A stretch of DNA of 64,000 nucleotides from Salinirubellus litoreus (GCF_037335815.1 NZ_CP147841.1:1922001-1986000); one strand, 5' to 3'. Positions 1-8,070 are shown, counted from the stretch's first letter. Translations and numbers: made by a program. The notes: generated by a model from the letters alone, not told the origin.

Positions 1-234
1 GAGCGGGTGGCCGGGGAGTTCGACGGCGAGGTCAGCCACGTCGAGTTCGTCGACGCGGACGAGCCCGAGAGCGGCCTGCTCGACCGATTCGAGGCCCTCC
101 GCGAGCGCTTCGAGGTCAAGGTGGGGTCGTACCCCGGCGAGCACGTCCGGGTGAAACTCGAGGGTGAACGAGAGGAGGTCGAGCGTGCGGCGGCCTGGCT
201 CCGGGCGAACGTCACCGCACCGGGGGAGGAGTAG
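1..234 (+). CDS. C-terminal fragment of a CinA/MoaB-like molybdopterin-binding domain protein (partial)
   Basis: The reading frame is open from the first base of the window, so this is the 3' end of a gene that starts upstream; the GTG at 7 is not a convincing start. The visible 75-odd residues are acidic and end in a small alpha/beta fold with the motif VKVGSYPGEHVRVKL followed by a helix. That arrangement resembles the C-terminal part of archaeal CinA N-terminal-domain (MoaB-like) proteins, where a domain of this kind follows the molybdopterin-binding core. The core itself lies outside the window, so the assignment rests on the tail alone. The stop TAG is followed within 15 nt by the end of a convergent small gene. 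Confidence 0.5.
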   Translation, partial: ERVAGEFDGEVSHVEFVDADEPESGLLDRFEALRERFEVKVGSYPGEHVRVKLEGEREEVERAAAWLRANVTAPGEE

Positions 235-246
235 CGCGGGCGGACT

Positions 247-363
247 TCAGCGGTAGAGGTACGCCAGCCAGCCGGCGGTCAGCGCGAGCGAGGCGATACC
301 CACGACCCAGCCGGAGGCGTCTATCGCCCCGGCGTTCACCGTCTCCTGCAGCGGGAGGTACAT
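247..363 (-). CDS. Small single-pass membrane protein, 38 aa
   Basis: An ATG-initiated frame of 38 codons reads MYLPLQETVNAG, then a hydrophobic stretch of about 20 residues (GWVVGIASLALTAGWLAYLY) ending in a single Arg at the stop. One transmembrane helix with a short outside or inside N-terminus is what can be seen. Small membrane proteins of this size are common and poorly described in haloarchaea. It sits between the end of the CinA-like gene and the 3' end of the aldo/keto reductase gene on the same strand, so it could be the last gene of that transcript. No function is proposed. Confidence 0.5.
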   Translation of the reverse strand: MYLPLQETVNAGAIDASGWVVGIASLALTAGWLAYLYR

Positions 364-415
364 ACCGGCGCGTACCCGGGGTGACGGTTTATGCCTTCCG
401 GGGTCGCGCCGGGGA

Positions 416-1219
416 TCAGATCCCCCACGGGTTCTCGTCCGGAACGATGACCCGTTCGCGGTCGTCGATCGCGTCGATGCGGTCGATCGCCGAGTCGTCG
501 AGCGCGAGCTCGCGGGCCGCGAAGTTCTCCCGGAGGTGGTCCCGCCCGGTCGCCTTGGGGATCGGGACGACCCGGTCGTGATCGAGCAGCCACGCCAGGC
601 TCACCTGGGCTGGGGTCGCGTCGTACTCGTCGGCGACCTCGTTCAGCACGGGGTGATCGAGGACCTCGCCCCGCCCGAGCGGCGAGTAGGCGACGAGATA
701 GAGGTCGTGGCGGCGTGCGTACTCGACCAGCTCGGTCTGGGGAAGCAGCGGGTGCATCTCGATCTGGTTGGCGAAGACGGGCGCGTCGAGGATCTCCCTG
801 GCCTCGTCGAGGAGCGCCGGCGTGAAGTTGCTCACGCAGACGTGCTCGACGGCACCCTCTGCGTGCAGCTCGTCGAAGACGGGGAGCGTCTTCTCGGGGT
901 CGTAGGCCTTCGTGGGCCAGTGGACGTAGAGCATCTCCACGGATTCGACGCCGAGCCGATCGAGGCTCTCCCCGAACGTCCGGCGAACGTCCTCCGGTGC
1001 GAGGTTCGTCGGGTGGATCTTCGTCGCGAGCCGGACGTCCTCCCGGTCGACCGGAGCGGACGCGATCCCGCGCCCGACCGCGCGCTCGTTGTCGTACATC
1101 TGGGCGGTGTCGACGTGGCGGTACCCGATCTCGAGCGCCGCCTCGACGGAGGCCGCACACTGCTCGGGGTCCGTGTTGCCGGACGTTCCGAGCCCTATCG
1201 CGGGGAGATCGTCGGACAT
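416..1219 (-). CDS. Aldo/keto reductase family oxidoreductase
   Basis: NAD(P)H-dependent carbonyl reductase of the aldo/keto reductase superfamily, cytosolic, resembling the 2,5-diketo-D-gluconate reductase branch. From the chosen start the protein has 267 residues and begins MSDDLPAIGLGTS, which is the expected first strand of the barrel. The catalytic tetrad is visible: Asp in YRHVDTA, Tyr in MYDNE, Lys in LATKIHP and His in YVHWP. The cofactor end has PIPKATGRDHLREN. The frame stays open upstream to 1270, but the extra 17 residues carry no family sequence, and 1219 lies about 28 nt from a TATA-like CTACTATGG, which suits a leaderless start. It diverges from the NAD-kinase-like gene across a palindrome. 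The physiological substrate cannot be told. Confidence 0.88.
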   Translation of the reverse strand: MSDDLPAIGLGTSGNTDPEQCAASVEAALEIGYRHVDTAQMYDNERAVGRGIASAPVDREDVRLATKIHPTNLAPEDVRRTFGESLDRLGVESVEMLYVHWPTKAYDPEKTLPVFDELHAEGAVEHVCVSNFTPALLDEAREILDAPVFANQIEMHPLLPQTELVEYARRHDLYLVAYSPLGRGEVLDHPVLNEVADEYDATPAQVSLAWLLDHDRVVPIPKATGRDHLRENFAARELALDDSAIDRIDAIDDRERVIVPDENPWGI

Positions 1220-1244
1220 ATCGCCGTGGACGGCAGCCGGAACC

Positions 1245-1326
1245 ATAGTAGCGTTTGGAACCGGTAACACACGCCGGACGGGGACGATCCCCCCGTCCGT
1301 GCGTAAAGACTTCCAAACGCTACTAT
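1245..1326. repeat. 82-bp nested inverted repeat between divergent genes
   Basis: Perfect 16-bp outer arms (ATAGTAGCGTTTGGAA at 1245-1260 and its complement at 1311-1326) enclose a second, shorter inverted repeat (CGGACGGGG at 1275-1283 and its complement at 1291-1299) with a 7-nt loop. Read outward, each outer arm presents the same TTCCAAACGCTACTAT box towards one of the two divergent genes, and the left copy falls at the TATA position of the aldo/keto reductase. It may therefore be a shared operator/promoter. Its overall plan (outer arm, short internal loop with GTAAAGAC on the right, inner stem) also resembles the two identical-arm palindromes at 13676 and 60984. Confidence 0.75.
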
Positions 1327-1466
1327 AAACCGTTACCGTCGTCCCGCTCGCCGTGCCGTAGCTGTTCTGCGACGCCAGCGAGAACGATCACCGATACCGT
1401 GTTCGGCGGGCCCGGCTCCGGGCGGGCTCCGGGGGAGTTTTCCTCACTCGACGGGAACACCGGACC

Positions 1467-2561
1467 ATGCACCGTATCGGGGTCGTCGTCAACCCCATCG
1501 CCGGGATGGGCGGTCGCGTCGGACTGAAGGGGACGGACGACAAGGTCGACGAGGCGATAGAGCGCGGTGCCGAGCCGCGTGCGCCCGGGCGGGCCGTCGA
1601 CGCGCTCCGCGCGCTCCGCGAGCGTGCGGGGGGGCTCGGCGAAGGGGTAGAGATCCTCGCCTGGGGCGGCCGGATGGGCGAGGAGGAGGCCCGCGAGGCG
1701 GGCTTCGAACCCGTCGTCCCCGGCGGACCCGCGAGCGACGGGGTGGGCGACACGACGGGGGAGGACACCCGCGAGGCCGTCCGGGCGTTCGTCGATTACG
1801 GGGTGGACCTCGTGCTGTTTGTCGGCGGGGACGGGACCGCCGTCGACGTGGCCGAGACGCTCTCTGAGCTGGGATCCGAGACGCCGATGCTCGGGGTTCC
1901 GGCGGGAGTCAAGGTCTACTCCTCGGTGTTCGCGGTGACCCCCCGTGCTGCCGGGCGGCTGGCGGTGGTCTTCGACACGACGGAGACCCGCGAGGTGAAC
2001 GACATCGACGAGGACGCCTATCGGGGTGGGGAGGTCCACACCGAACTCCGGGCGCTGGCGGAGGTGCCCGTCGGCGAGGACCTCCAGTCCTCGAAGCAGG
2101 TGGGCGGCGGCACGGTCGAACAGCTCGCCGAGGGGGTGGCCGCGGACGCACGTGAGGACACCGGCGGGACCTACGTGCTCGGACCGGGGTCGACGCTCGC
2201 GACGGTCAAGCGCGAGCTCGGATTCGACGGGACGCCCCTGGGCGTCGACGTCTGGCGCGACGGCGAGGTCCTGGTGCTCGACGCCACCGAGTCCGACATC
2301 CTCGAACACCTCGGCGACCGGAACACCGTCGTGGTCTCGCCCATCGGCGGCCAGGGGTTCGTCTTCGGCCGCGGGAACCCCCAGATATCGCCCGACGTGA
2401 TCCGGCGCTCGGCGGTGGAGGTCGTCGCCTCGCGCTCCAAGCTCGACGACACGGGTGTGCTCCGGGTCGACACGGGCGACGTCGACCTGGACGAGGAACT
2501 CCGCGGCTGGGAGCGAGTCCGCGTGGGGCGGTTCGAGCGGCGGATGGTCAAGGTCGTCTGA
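1467..2561 (+). CDS. ATP-NAD kinase family protein
   Basis: Member of the NAD kinase/diacylglycerol kinase superfamily, in the archaeal ATP-NAD/AcoX-like branch (COG3199 type). The 364-residue protein opens with MHRIGVVVNPIAGMGG, the phosphate-binding N-terminal motif, and carries the superfamily signature VGGDGTAVDV at about residues 117-126. A second glycine-rich segment, SPIGGQGFVFGRGN, lies at about 290-303. The C-terminal third, with its DVDLDEELRGW tail, is typical of this longer branch. Whether the true acceptor is NAD is not settled by sequence; other members act on small polyols or remain unassigned. It is monocistronic, divergent from the aldo/keto reductase, and followed by the promoter region of the PhoU-like gene. 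Confidence 0.82.
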   Translation: MHRIGVVVNPIAGMGGRVGLKGTDDKVDEAIERGAEPRAPGRAVDALRALRERAGGLGEGVEILAWGGRMGEEEAREAGFEPVVPGGPASDGVGDTTGEDTREAVRAFVDYGVDLVLFVGGDGTAVDVAETLSELGSETPMLGVPAGVKVYSSVFAVTPRAAGRLAVVFDTTETREVNDIDEDAYRGGEVHTELRALAEVPVGEDLQSSKQVGGGTVEQLAEGVAADAREDTGGTYVLGPGSTLATVKRELGFDGTPLGVDVWRDGEVLVLDATESDILEHLGDRNTVVVSPIGGQGFVFGRGNPQISPDVIRRSAVEVVASRSKLDDTGVLRVDTGDVDLDEELRGWERVRVGRFERRMVKVV

Positions 2562-2669
2562 GGTGGGGTTCGCGCTGCCGGGCCGGTCTGCGGCGGCATT
2601 TAATGGAGGATGCGGCCATCTCCGTCCATATAGTGAAGATTAAGGTCATAGAAGGATTGCTATCCATGT

Positions 2670-3704
2670 ATGGAGACGCGGAAGGTCCAGCGCCTCGGTC
2701 CCTCGACGCTGGCGATGACGCTGCCGGCGGAGTGGGCCAAGGCCCAGGACGTGGAGAAGGGTGACGAGGTGTCGCTGCGGATCGGCTCGAAGGGCACGCT
2801 GACGGTGATGCCCGAGTCGGTCCAGCAGGAGGAGAGCGAGGCGGTGATCCACGCGGGCGAACTGGACGCCGACGCCGTCGAGCGGGCCATCCTCGCCCAG
2901 TACGTGCTCGGCCGCCGCGTCATCGAGGTGCAGGCCGAGGAGGGGGGGATGCTCGACTCCTCGACCATCAACGCCGTCTACAACGCCGAGACACAGCTGA
3001 TGGGGCTGGGCGTCATAGAGGAGACGCCCGAGCGCATCGCCATCCGCTGTAGCGTGGATCCGGAGGACTTCACGCTCGACAACCTGCTGCTCAGGCTCGA
3101 ATCGACGGGTTCGACGATGCGCAACGAGGCGATCAAGGCGCTCGCACACGGCAACCCGGACCTCGCCCAGCGGGCGCTCAACCGGGAGCGGCAGGCGAAC
3201 AAGATCTTCGTGCTGCTGCTGCGGCTCATCTTCACCGCCTACCAGAACCCGAACCTCGCCCGCGCGGTCGGTCTCGACGACGGCTTCCCGCTCATCGGCT
3301 ACCGGTCGATCGCGAAGAACCTCGAACTCACGGCCGACAACGCCGAGGACATCGCCGAGATCGTCCTCGAGACGGAGGGCCACACGCTGAACGTCGACAG
3401 CTCGACGATGCGGGAGATACGCGAGTTCACCGACGCCGTCAACGAGATCACCGAACTCGGGGTGAAGGCGGCCGTCGAGCGCGACTACGACATCGCGATC
3501 GAGGTCAAGCGACTGTTCCGCGAGATCGAGGACCGCGAGCGGGAGATGCTCGCCGAACTCCCCGAGATGGACAACGAGGACCTCCTCCAGGTGCGCGAGG
3601 TGCTCGTCAGCCTCCAGCAGACCGCCCAGTACGCCGTTCGGAACGCCGAGATCGCCACCAATCTCGCGCTCGACGAGGACTCGGACTACGTCACCATCTC
3701 GTAG
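2670..3704 (+). CDS. AbrB-PhoU domain regulator of phosphate uptake type
   Basis: The 344-residue protein joins an N-terminal SpoVT/AbrB-like DNA-binding domain (METRKVQRLGPSTLAMTLP, residues 1-45) to two PhoU helical-bundle repeats, one starting near residue 115 and the other near 225 (DNAEDIAEIVLE). Haloarchaeal proteins of this build are annotated as phosphate uptake regulators; PhoU folds bind metals and modulate phosphate transporter or two-component signalling. No pst genes are adjacent, so the target is unknown. An upstream ATG at 2666 is in another frame; the ATG at 2670 gives the full AbrB domain. AT-rich stretches (CATTTAATGG near 2598, GATTAAGG near 2637) precede it. Its 3' end overlaps the convergent WHy gene by 19 nt. 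Confidence 0.85.
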   Translation: METRKVQRLGPSTLAMTLPAEWAKAQDVEKGDEVSLRIGSKGTLTVMPESVQQEESEAVIHAGELDADAVERAILAQYVLGRRVIEVQAEEGGMLDSSTINAVYNAETQLMGLGVIEETPERIAIRCSVDPEDFTLDNLLLRLESTGSTMRNEAIKALAHGNPDLAQRALNRERQANKIFVLLLRLIFTAYQNPNLARAVGLDDGFPLIGYRSIAKNLELTADNAEDIAEIVLETEGHTLNVDSSTMREIREFTDAVNEITELGVKAAVERDYDIAIEVKRLFREIEDREREMLAELPEMDNEDLLQVREVLVSLQQTAQYAVRNAEIATNLALDEDSDYVTIS

Positions 3705-4948
3705 GCCGGTCGTGTGACCGAGAGGAACCCTCCGTCGTCCGTGGGTGTCGGCGTTCCCCCCGCCCCGTCGCCCGGGGTAGGCGTCGGCGTCCCGCTGAGC
3801 AGCCCGCCGTCGCCCTCCGTCTCGCTCGGGGACGGTGCCCGCTCAGTTGGGGTGGAGGTCGCCGTCGACGGCCCGGACGCGGGCGTGCCCGCATCCGTGT
3901 CCCCGGGTGCCCCCGCTACCCCCGGTGTAGCTGTGGTCGTCGTGGTCTCGTTCCCCGCCGAGCCCGCATCGGTACTGTCGTCCGACTCCTTCGTCCCGAA
4001 TATATCTGTCTCGACCGTCCGCTCGTAGGTGAGCGCGTCGAGGGGGACCCGTATCTCCGCCCCGTCCGGGAGTTCGATCTTCGCGTAGAACTCCATGCGG
4101 AGTTCGGTCACCTGGTCGTTCCGGAGGTGCGAGACCCACCACTCGTCGAGCCGACCGTTCTCGATGGCCGTCGTCGCCGTGACGTTCTCCGTCGTCCGCC
4201 CCTCGATCACGTACTCGTGGTCGCTCGATCCCCGGCCGACCACGATATCGTTCATCGCGATGGTGTAGCCGATCTCGGTGACGACGTAGGGGATCGTCTT
4301 CGGGTTGTAGACGAGGAACGAGGTGCGGATCGGCGTCCGTGCGTCGGTGACGTTCCCCCACGCCGCCGTCGTCCGGTTGACGTAGAGAACCGGATCGGAG
4401 ACGAGCGCCCGGTCGGCGTTCACCGGCCGCGTCTCCTCCGATTCGAACGCGCCGATGAGGTCCGTCTCCACCTGCTCCTCCTGCGTGAGCGAGACCGAGC
4501 GGTTCCCCAGCGTCGAGGCGGTGACCGTGGCGTCCACGGTGACTGTCGTGTTCTCGTCGTTCCCGACGTGGGTGACCCACCACGCCGGGATGCGCTCGTT
4601 GCGCATCCGGGTGGTGAACCCGAGTGTCGAGTTCCCCCGCTCGATCGAGAGACCCTCCTTCGTCCCCGCGGCCATCGCTACGTCGTTCATCCGGACGGTG
4701 TAGTCGACGGTCGTGCCGCCGAGGGCCACCCCCGCGGGGTTCGGGTTGTTCACCACGAGGTCGGTCTCTATCTCGGTCGTCTCGTTCGCCACCTCGCCGA
4801 AACGGTTCTCGACGCCGACCACGGCGGGTGCGCCCACCACGCCGAGGAGGGCGGCGGTTCCGACCGCGGCGATCACCACGGCCAGCACGACCAGGGCCGT
4901 CGTGGCCCGTCCGAGCGCGCGTCGGTTCCCCGACCGGTCTCGACTCAT
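3686..4948 (-). CDS. LEA14/WHy-domain membrane-anchored protein
   Basis: Predicted surface protein of 420 residues with one N-terminal membrane helix (about residues 14-38, ALVVLAVVIAAVGTAALLGV). Two tandem LEA type 2/WHy-like domains follow, each with an NNPNP or YNPKT segment and an IAMNDI or RMNDVAM segment, a hallmark of water-stress WHy domains. Each is then followed by a WWVTHV or WWVSHL segment. The C-terminal 100 residues are low-complexity, rich in Thr, Pro, Gly and Asp, like cell-wall spacers. WHy proteins are linked to desiccation and osmotic protection in other organisms; that role here is inference. The stop lies inside the 3' end of the PhoU-like gene, giving a 19-nt tail-to-tail overlap. 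Confidence 0.75.
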   Translation of the reverse strand: MSRDRSGNRRALGRATTALVVLAVVIAAVGTAALLGVVGAPAVVGVENRFGEVANETTEIETDLVVNNPNPAGVALGGTTVDYTVRMNDVAMAAGTKEGLSIERGNSTLGFTTRMRNERIPAWWVTHVGNDENTTVTVDATVTASTLGNRSVSLTQEEQVETDLIGAFESEETRPVNADRALVSDPVLYVNRTTAAWGNVTDARTPIRTSFLVYNPKTIPYVVTEIGYTIAMNDIVVGRGSSDHEYVIEGRTTENVTATTAIENGRLDEWWVSHLRNDQVTELRMEFYAKIELPDGAEIRVPLDALTYERTVETDIFGTKESDDSTDAGSAGNETTTTTATPGVAGAPGDTDAGTPASGPSTATSTPTERAPSPSETEGDGGLLSGTPTPTPGDGAGGTPTPTDDGGFLSVTRPAYEMVT

Positions 4949-5040
4949 TCACCCGGGGGTCGTCGGAGGTACTCAAGTGTCTCGGGTTCGAATCGGTGTG
5001 GAAGCGGCGGTGTTAAGTGCGTGGTGTCGGAGTCACGCGT

Positions 5041-5235
5041 ATGGCCACGCAGACCGAAAGCGGGGGGGACATGTCCCTCGGGCTGACCCTCCTGTTCGGT
5101 ACGCTCGGCGTGCTGGGGGCGTTCGGGATGTACCTGTTCGCGACGAGCGGTAACCAGGTCTCCTCGGGCTGGGCGTTCGCGATCGCCATGCTCGCCGCCG
5201 CCGTGCTCGTGACGGTCATCCACGTCTACGACTGA
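5041..5235 (+). CDS. Small two-helix membrane protein (DUF7525-like)
   Basis: A 64-residue protein starting MATQTESGGDMS with two hydrophobic helices, LGLTLLFGTLGVLGAFGMYLF and WAFAIAMLAAAVLVTVIHVY, ending HVYD. I recall this architecture as a conserved haloarchaeal family (DUF7525 from memory, not checked). The frame is open upstream to 5017, but ATG 5041 gives the family-like N-terminus and lies close to the putative TATA-like GTGTTAAGTG near 5010-5019, consistent with a leaderless message. No function is known. Confidence 0.65.
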   Translation: MATQTESGGDMSLGLTLLFGTLGVLGAFGMYLFATSGNQVSSGWAFAIAMLAAAVLVTVIHVYD

Positions 5236-5312
5236 CCCGGCGGCCCGCGTGGATAGGGCGCAGAACCACCGCCACGAGAACGGTTAAGAGCGTCCGTTCC
5301 CTATCACTGATC

Positions 5313-5537
5313 ATGGGACAGTTCAGCGAGGAAGACGAGCGCATCCTGTCGTACCTGCGCGAGAGCGTGTCGGCCGGCGAGCGCTACTTCCGCGCGAAGA
5401 ACATCGCCGAGCGGGTGGGGCTGACCGCGAAGCAGGTCGGCGCTCGGCTCCCCCGTCTCGCCGAGGAGTCCGACGACGTCGACATCGAGAAGTGGGGTCG
5501 CGCCCGCTCGACCACCTGGCGGGTCACTCCGCAGTAA
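5313..5537 (+). CDS. Small winged-helix protein (DUF7123-like)
   Basis: A 74-residue soluble protein, MGQFSEEDERILSYLRESV then KNIAERVGLTAKQVGARLP and a C-terminal beta hairpin ending TTWRVTPQ. The helix-turn-helix-wing pattern is clear and the family is, from memory, haloarchaeal DUF7123. GGTTAAGAG near 5280 is a suitable TATA box about 30 nt before the start. It is too small to contain a ligand domain, so it may be a DNA-binding accessory factor or nucleoid-type regulator; targets are unknown. The SRPBCC gene starts 29 nt downstream on the same strand, so the three genes to 6825 may be one transcript. Confidence 0.7.
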   Translation: MGQFSEEDERILSYLRESVSAGERYFRAKNIAERVGLTAKQVGARLPRLAEESDDVDIEKWGRARSTTWRVTPQ

Positions 5538-5566
5538 CTATTCCACCTCGGCCCGTTGGTTCCGCT

Positions 5567-5998
5567 ATGACCGCCAGAGTCGAGCGAACCTTCGAGTTCG
5601 ACGCCCCCCGCGAGGACGTCTGGGCGTTCATCGTCGACCCGGAGAAACGCGCCCGCCCGATAAGCGTCGTCGACGAGTTCGAAGTGACCGGCGAGCGGAC
5701 CGCCCGGTGGCACGTCCGGCTGCCGATCCCCCTCGTCAATCGGACCATCGCGGTCGACACCGAGGACGAGACGGTCGAGCCCCCCGAATTCGTCAGGTTC
5801 GTCGGTCGGTCGAAGGTGTTCCGTGTCGTCGGCGAGCACGAGCTGACCGAGCTCGACGACGGACGGACGAGCCTCCGCAATCGCTTCACGGTCGACGGGC
5901 GCGTGCCCGGCGTCGAGCGGTTCTTCGAGAAGAACCTCGACGAGGAACTCGAGAACCTGAAGGCGGCTATCGCATCCGACCTCGGCATCGAGGCCTGA
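5567..5998 (+). CDS. SRPBCC family protein (polyketide cyclase/CoxG-like)
   Basis: A 143-residue START/Bet v1-like (SRPBCC) protein. It begins MTARVERTFEFDAPREDVWAF, the usual first strand and helix, and closes with the long C-terminal helix RFFEKNLDEELENLKAAI characteristic of the fold. Such proteins form a hydrophobic cavity for a lipid-like or aromatic ligand; CoxG-type relatives assist maturation or membrane recruitment. The ligand cannot be inferred. An open frame extends upstream to 5492 but lacks family sequence, so the ATG at 5567 is preferred. Its TGA overlaps the ATG of the following nitrilase-fold gene (ATGA), a sign of translational coupling. Confidence 0.8.
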   Translation: MTARVERTFEFDAPREDVWAFIVDPEKRARPISVVDEFEVTGERTARWHVRLPIPLVNRTIAVDTEDETVEPPEFVRFVGRSKVFRVVGEHELTELDDGRTSLRNRFTVDGRVPGVERFFEKNLDEELENLKAAIASDLGIEA

Positions 5999-6825
5999 TG
6001 CGGGTCGTCTGTGCACAGATCGAGGTGATCGGCGGCGACCTCGCCGGAAACGTCGACCGGGCGACGGAGGCGATCGAGGACGCCGCGGCCGACGACGCCG
6101 ACCTCGTCGTCCTCCCGGAGCTGTTCACCGTCGGCTACTTCTCGATCGACTCGTTCGCCCGCCGGGCGGAGTCGCTCGCCGGCCCGACGCTCACCCGACT
6201 CGCGGCCGCGGCCGCGAGCCACGGGGTCGCCCTCCTCGCCGGAACGTTCGTCGAGGACCTCGCGGCGACCGCGGCGGAGACGGAGGCCCCGATCCCCGAG
6301 GCCGACGGACTCGCCAACACGGCCGTCCTGTTCGACGCCGAAGGGGAGCGCCGGGCGGTCTCCCGGCGGTCCGATCTGCCGGGCTACGGCACGGGGAGCG
6401 GTGGGGCGGGGACGGCGTCGCCGGGCGTCGCGACCCTCCAGTTCGGCGAGGAGTCGGTGACGGTCGGTCTGACGACGGGTGCCGACCTGTGGTCCCCGGG
6501 GATCTACCGTGACCTGGCCGACCGCGGCTGTGAACTCGTCTGTGTCCCCGCCGCGTGGCCGTACCCCCACGTCGAACAGTGGCGGGTCCTCGGGCGGGCT
6601 CGTGCCGTCGAGAACGGCTACTACCTCGCGGCGGCCAACGGCTCGGGGGAGTCCGACGAGGCGACGCTCCTCGGGCGGTCGGCGGTGTACGACCCGCGGG
6701 GAACGCCGCTTTCAAGCGCCGGTGACGACCCCGCGCTGGTGCGTGCGACACTGGGCCCGGCGAGCGTCGAGCGGGTTCGCGACACCTCCCCCGCGTCCCA
6801 CCGTCATCGCCCCGACCGAAGTTGA
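5998..6825 (+). CDS. Carbon-nitrogen hydrolase (nitrilase) fold protein lacking catalytic Lys and Cys
   Basis: A 275-residue protein with the nitrilase superfamily fold from end to end: MRVVCAQIEVIGGDLAGN at the start, LVVLPELF with the first catalytic residue Glu41, a central AGTF strand, and the CVPAAWP and ARAVENGYYLAAAN strands near the C-terminus. Two of the three catalytic residues appear replaced. The usual Y/H-R-K-x-H-L segment reads SRRSDLPG (Lys to Arg124), and the usual G-x-x-C-Y-D segment reads GLTTGADLW (Cys to Gly161). It is therefore probably not an amidase or nitrilase, and could be a binding or regulatory protein. The start codon overlaps the SRPBCC stop, so the two are co-translated. 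Confidence 0.78.
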   Translation: MRVVCAQIEVIGGDLAGNVDRATEAIEDAAADDADLVVLPELFTVGYFSIDSFARRAESLAGPTLTRLAAAAASHGVALLAGTFVEDLAATAAETEAPIPEADGLANTAVLFDAEGERRAVSRRSDLPGYGTGSGGAGTASPGVATLQFGEESVTVGLTTGADLWSPGIYRDLADRGCELVCVPAAWPYPHVEQWRVLGRARAVENGYYLAAANGSGESDEATLLGRSAVYDPRGTPLSSAGDDPALVRATLGPASVERVRDTSPASHRHRPDRS

Positions 6826-7143
6826 GGCCTCACCCCGGTGCGGTCGGCGTATTCAAGCCGAGGGTTTATATCGGGGGGCGTCGAACGAACTGATGCCGAC
6901 GCGACGCTTTTCTCGTCGCAGAGGCAATCAACACGCCGCGCCACATCACGCCGGGTCGCCCGGTACCCGGCAAGGCTCCCGTCCCGGGCCTCCCGCTCGC
7001 CTTTCGTACACTTCTCGACCGGACAGCGACGCCCCCGCCCGTTTCGTCGTTACGGGCCAGCGGTCCCCGACCGTCGAACCGGTTCCCCGGCCACGCGGTC
7101 GCCGATCGTGACGCGCGTTTCACGCGATCGTGGTTCCGTTCCG
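6826..7143. other. Intergenic region with an isolated promoter-like box
   Basis: This 318-nt gap lies between the nitrilase-fold gene and the 3' end of the kinase gene. It holds GGTTTATATCGG near 6864-6875, a good haloarchaeal TATA box, 27 nt before an ATG at 6893. The frame from that ATG runs 72 codons to 7111, but its product is dominated by Arg, Pro, Gly and Ser and lacks the acidic bias of its neighbours. I do not call it as a gene. A small RNA or a decayed gene are equally possible. Confidence 0.4.
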
Positions 7144-7950
7144 TCACTCCGCCGTCGCCGCGACCTTCTCGATCTCGCCGCGGACGGCGCTCCCGTCGAA
7201 CGCGAGGTCGGGACGGAGGTTGACGAACCCGAGGAACGTCCGGGCGCGGAGGAGGTCGGCGGGATCGTAGTGGGCGAGCGCCGCGTCGACGGCCGCCCGG
7301 GCTCCCACGTGTGGGGCCAGCGATCCGAGCGCACAGGCGAGGTCGTACGCCCGGGCGTCCTCGACCGCCCGGGGGTCGACGCTCGTGGCGTCGATGAAGT
7401 AGGGTACCCCGTCGAGGACGAGGACGTTCTCGCCCCGGAGGTCGCCGTGGGCGAGACCGGCGGCGTGCATCCGCGCGAGCGAGTCGAACACCTGCGGGGC
7501 GACGACCTCCGCGGTCCCCCGGTCGAGCGCCGGGAGCGGTCGGAACCCCCCCAGGTACTCGAGGACGACCACGCCGTGACCCAGGTGTTCGAACGCCTCG
7601 ACCGGTTCGGGCGCGGCGACGCCGATCTCGCGTATCCGGCGGGTCGCCTCGAGCTCGTGGACCGCCATCTCGTAGGGTGTCTCGAGGTGCTCGAAGAAGC
7701 CCGGAACGCCCGAGGAGAGCGCCCCGAGGTTCCGCCCGGTCGTCATGAGCCCGTGGAGCAGTGCGTGCGTCTCCGAGATGACCTTCAGGAACCACCGGTC
7801 GGCCACCACGCAGGGCACCGATAGCCAGTTGTCCGCTTCGAGGAACTCCACCCTGACCGCCTCGAGGCCGTACCGGTCGGCGAACTCCCGGAACACCTCC
7901 TCGAGATCGTCCTGGGGGACGGTCCTGCGCAGCAGCCGGCGGACGGACAT
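7144..7950 (-). CDS. RIO-type serine/threonine protein kinase family protein
   Basis: A 268-residue kinase-fold protein close to the RIO/Bud32 branch. Visible features are the ATP-anchoring Lys in RWFLKVISE, the hinge VVVLEYLGG, the catalytic loop HGDLRGENVL (Asp as base, Asn for metal) and the metal-binding Asp in YFIDATSVD, which replaces the DFG motif as in RIO proteins. About 65 residues precede the nucleotide-binding Lys. RIO kinases act in ribosome maturation; haloarchaea carry several paralogues whose substrates are mostly unknown. The gene is monocistronic with its ATG at 7950. The C-terminal 50 residues, including NLRPDLAFDG, are helical and may be family-specific. Confidence 0.78.
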   Translation of the reverse strand: MSVRRLLRRTVPQDDLEEVFREFADRYGLEAVRVEFLEADNWLSVPCVVADRWFLKVISETHALLHGLMTTGRNLGALSSGVPGFFEHLETPYEMAVHELEATRRIREIGVAAPEPVEAFEHLGHGVVVLEYLGGFRPLPALDRGTAEVVAPQVFDSLARMHAAGLAHGDLRGENVLVLDGVPYFIDATSVDPRAVEDARAYDLACALGSLAPHVGARAAVDAALAHYDPADLLRARTFLGFVNLRPDLAFDGSAVRGEIEKVAATAE

Positions 7951-8037
7951 CTACCGTGTGTGGGCGTCCCACGGATATGACCGTTCGGGCCGGGTCACGT
8001 CTGCGGCCGCCGCTCGGATACGGAGCACGGGCCGGGG

Positions 8038-8045
8038 TTTATATA
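8038..8045 (+). promoter_or_regulatory. TATA box of the small membrane protein gene at 8071
   Basis: TTTATATA preceded by a GGGG tract lies centred 29 nt upstream of the ATG at 8071. This is the spacing expected when transcription begins at or next to the start codon, so the message is probably leaderless. Confidence 0.6.
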
Positions 8046-8070
8046 GCGAACTCACCGAGAAACACGGGAG

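Noticed and set aside
6893..7111. 72-codon frame after a good TATA box
   Set aside because: The product is Arg/Pro/Gly/Ser-rich and unlike haloarchaeal proteins; only the promoter-like box is recorded.
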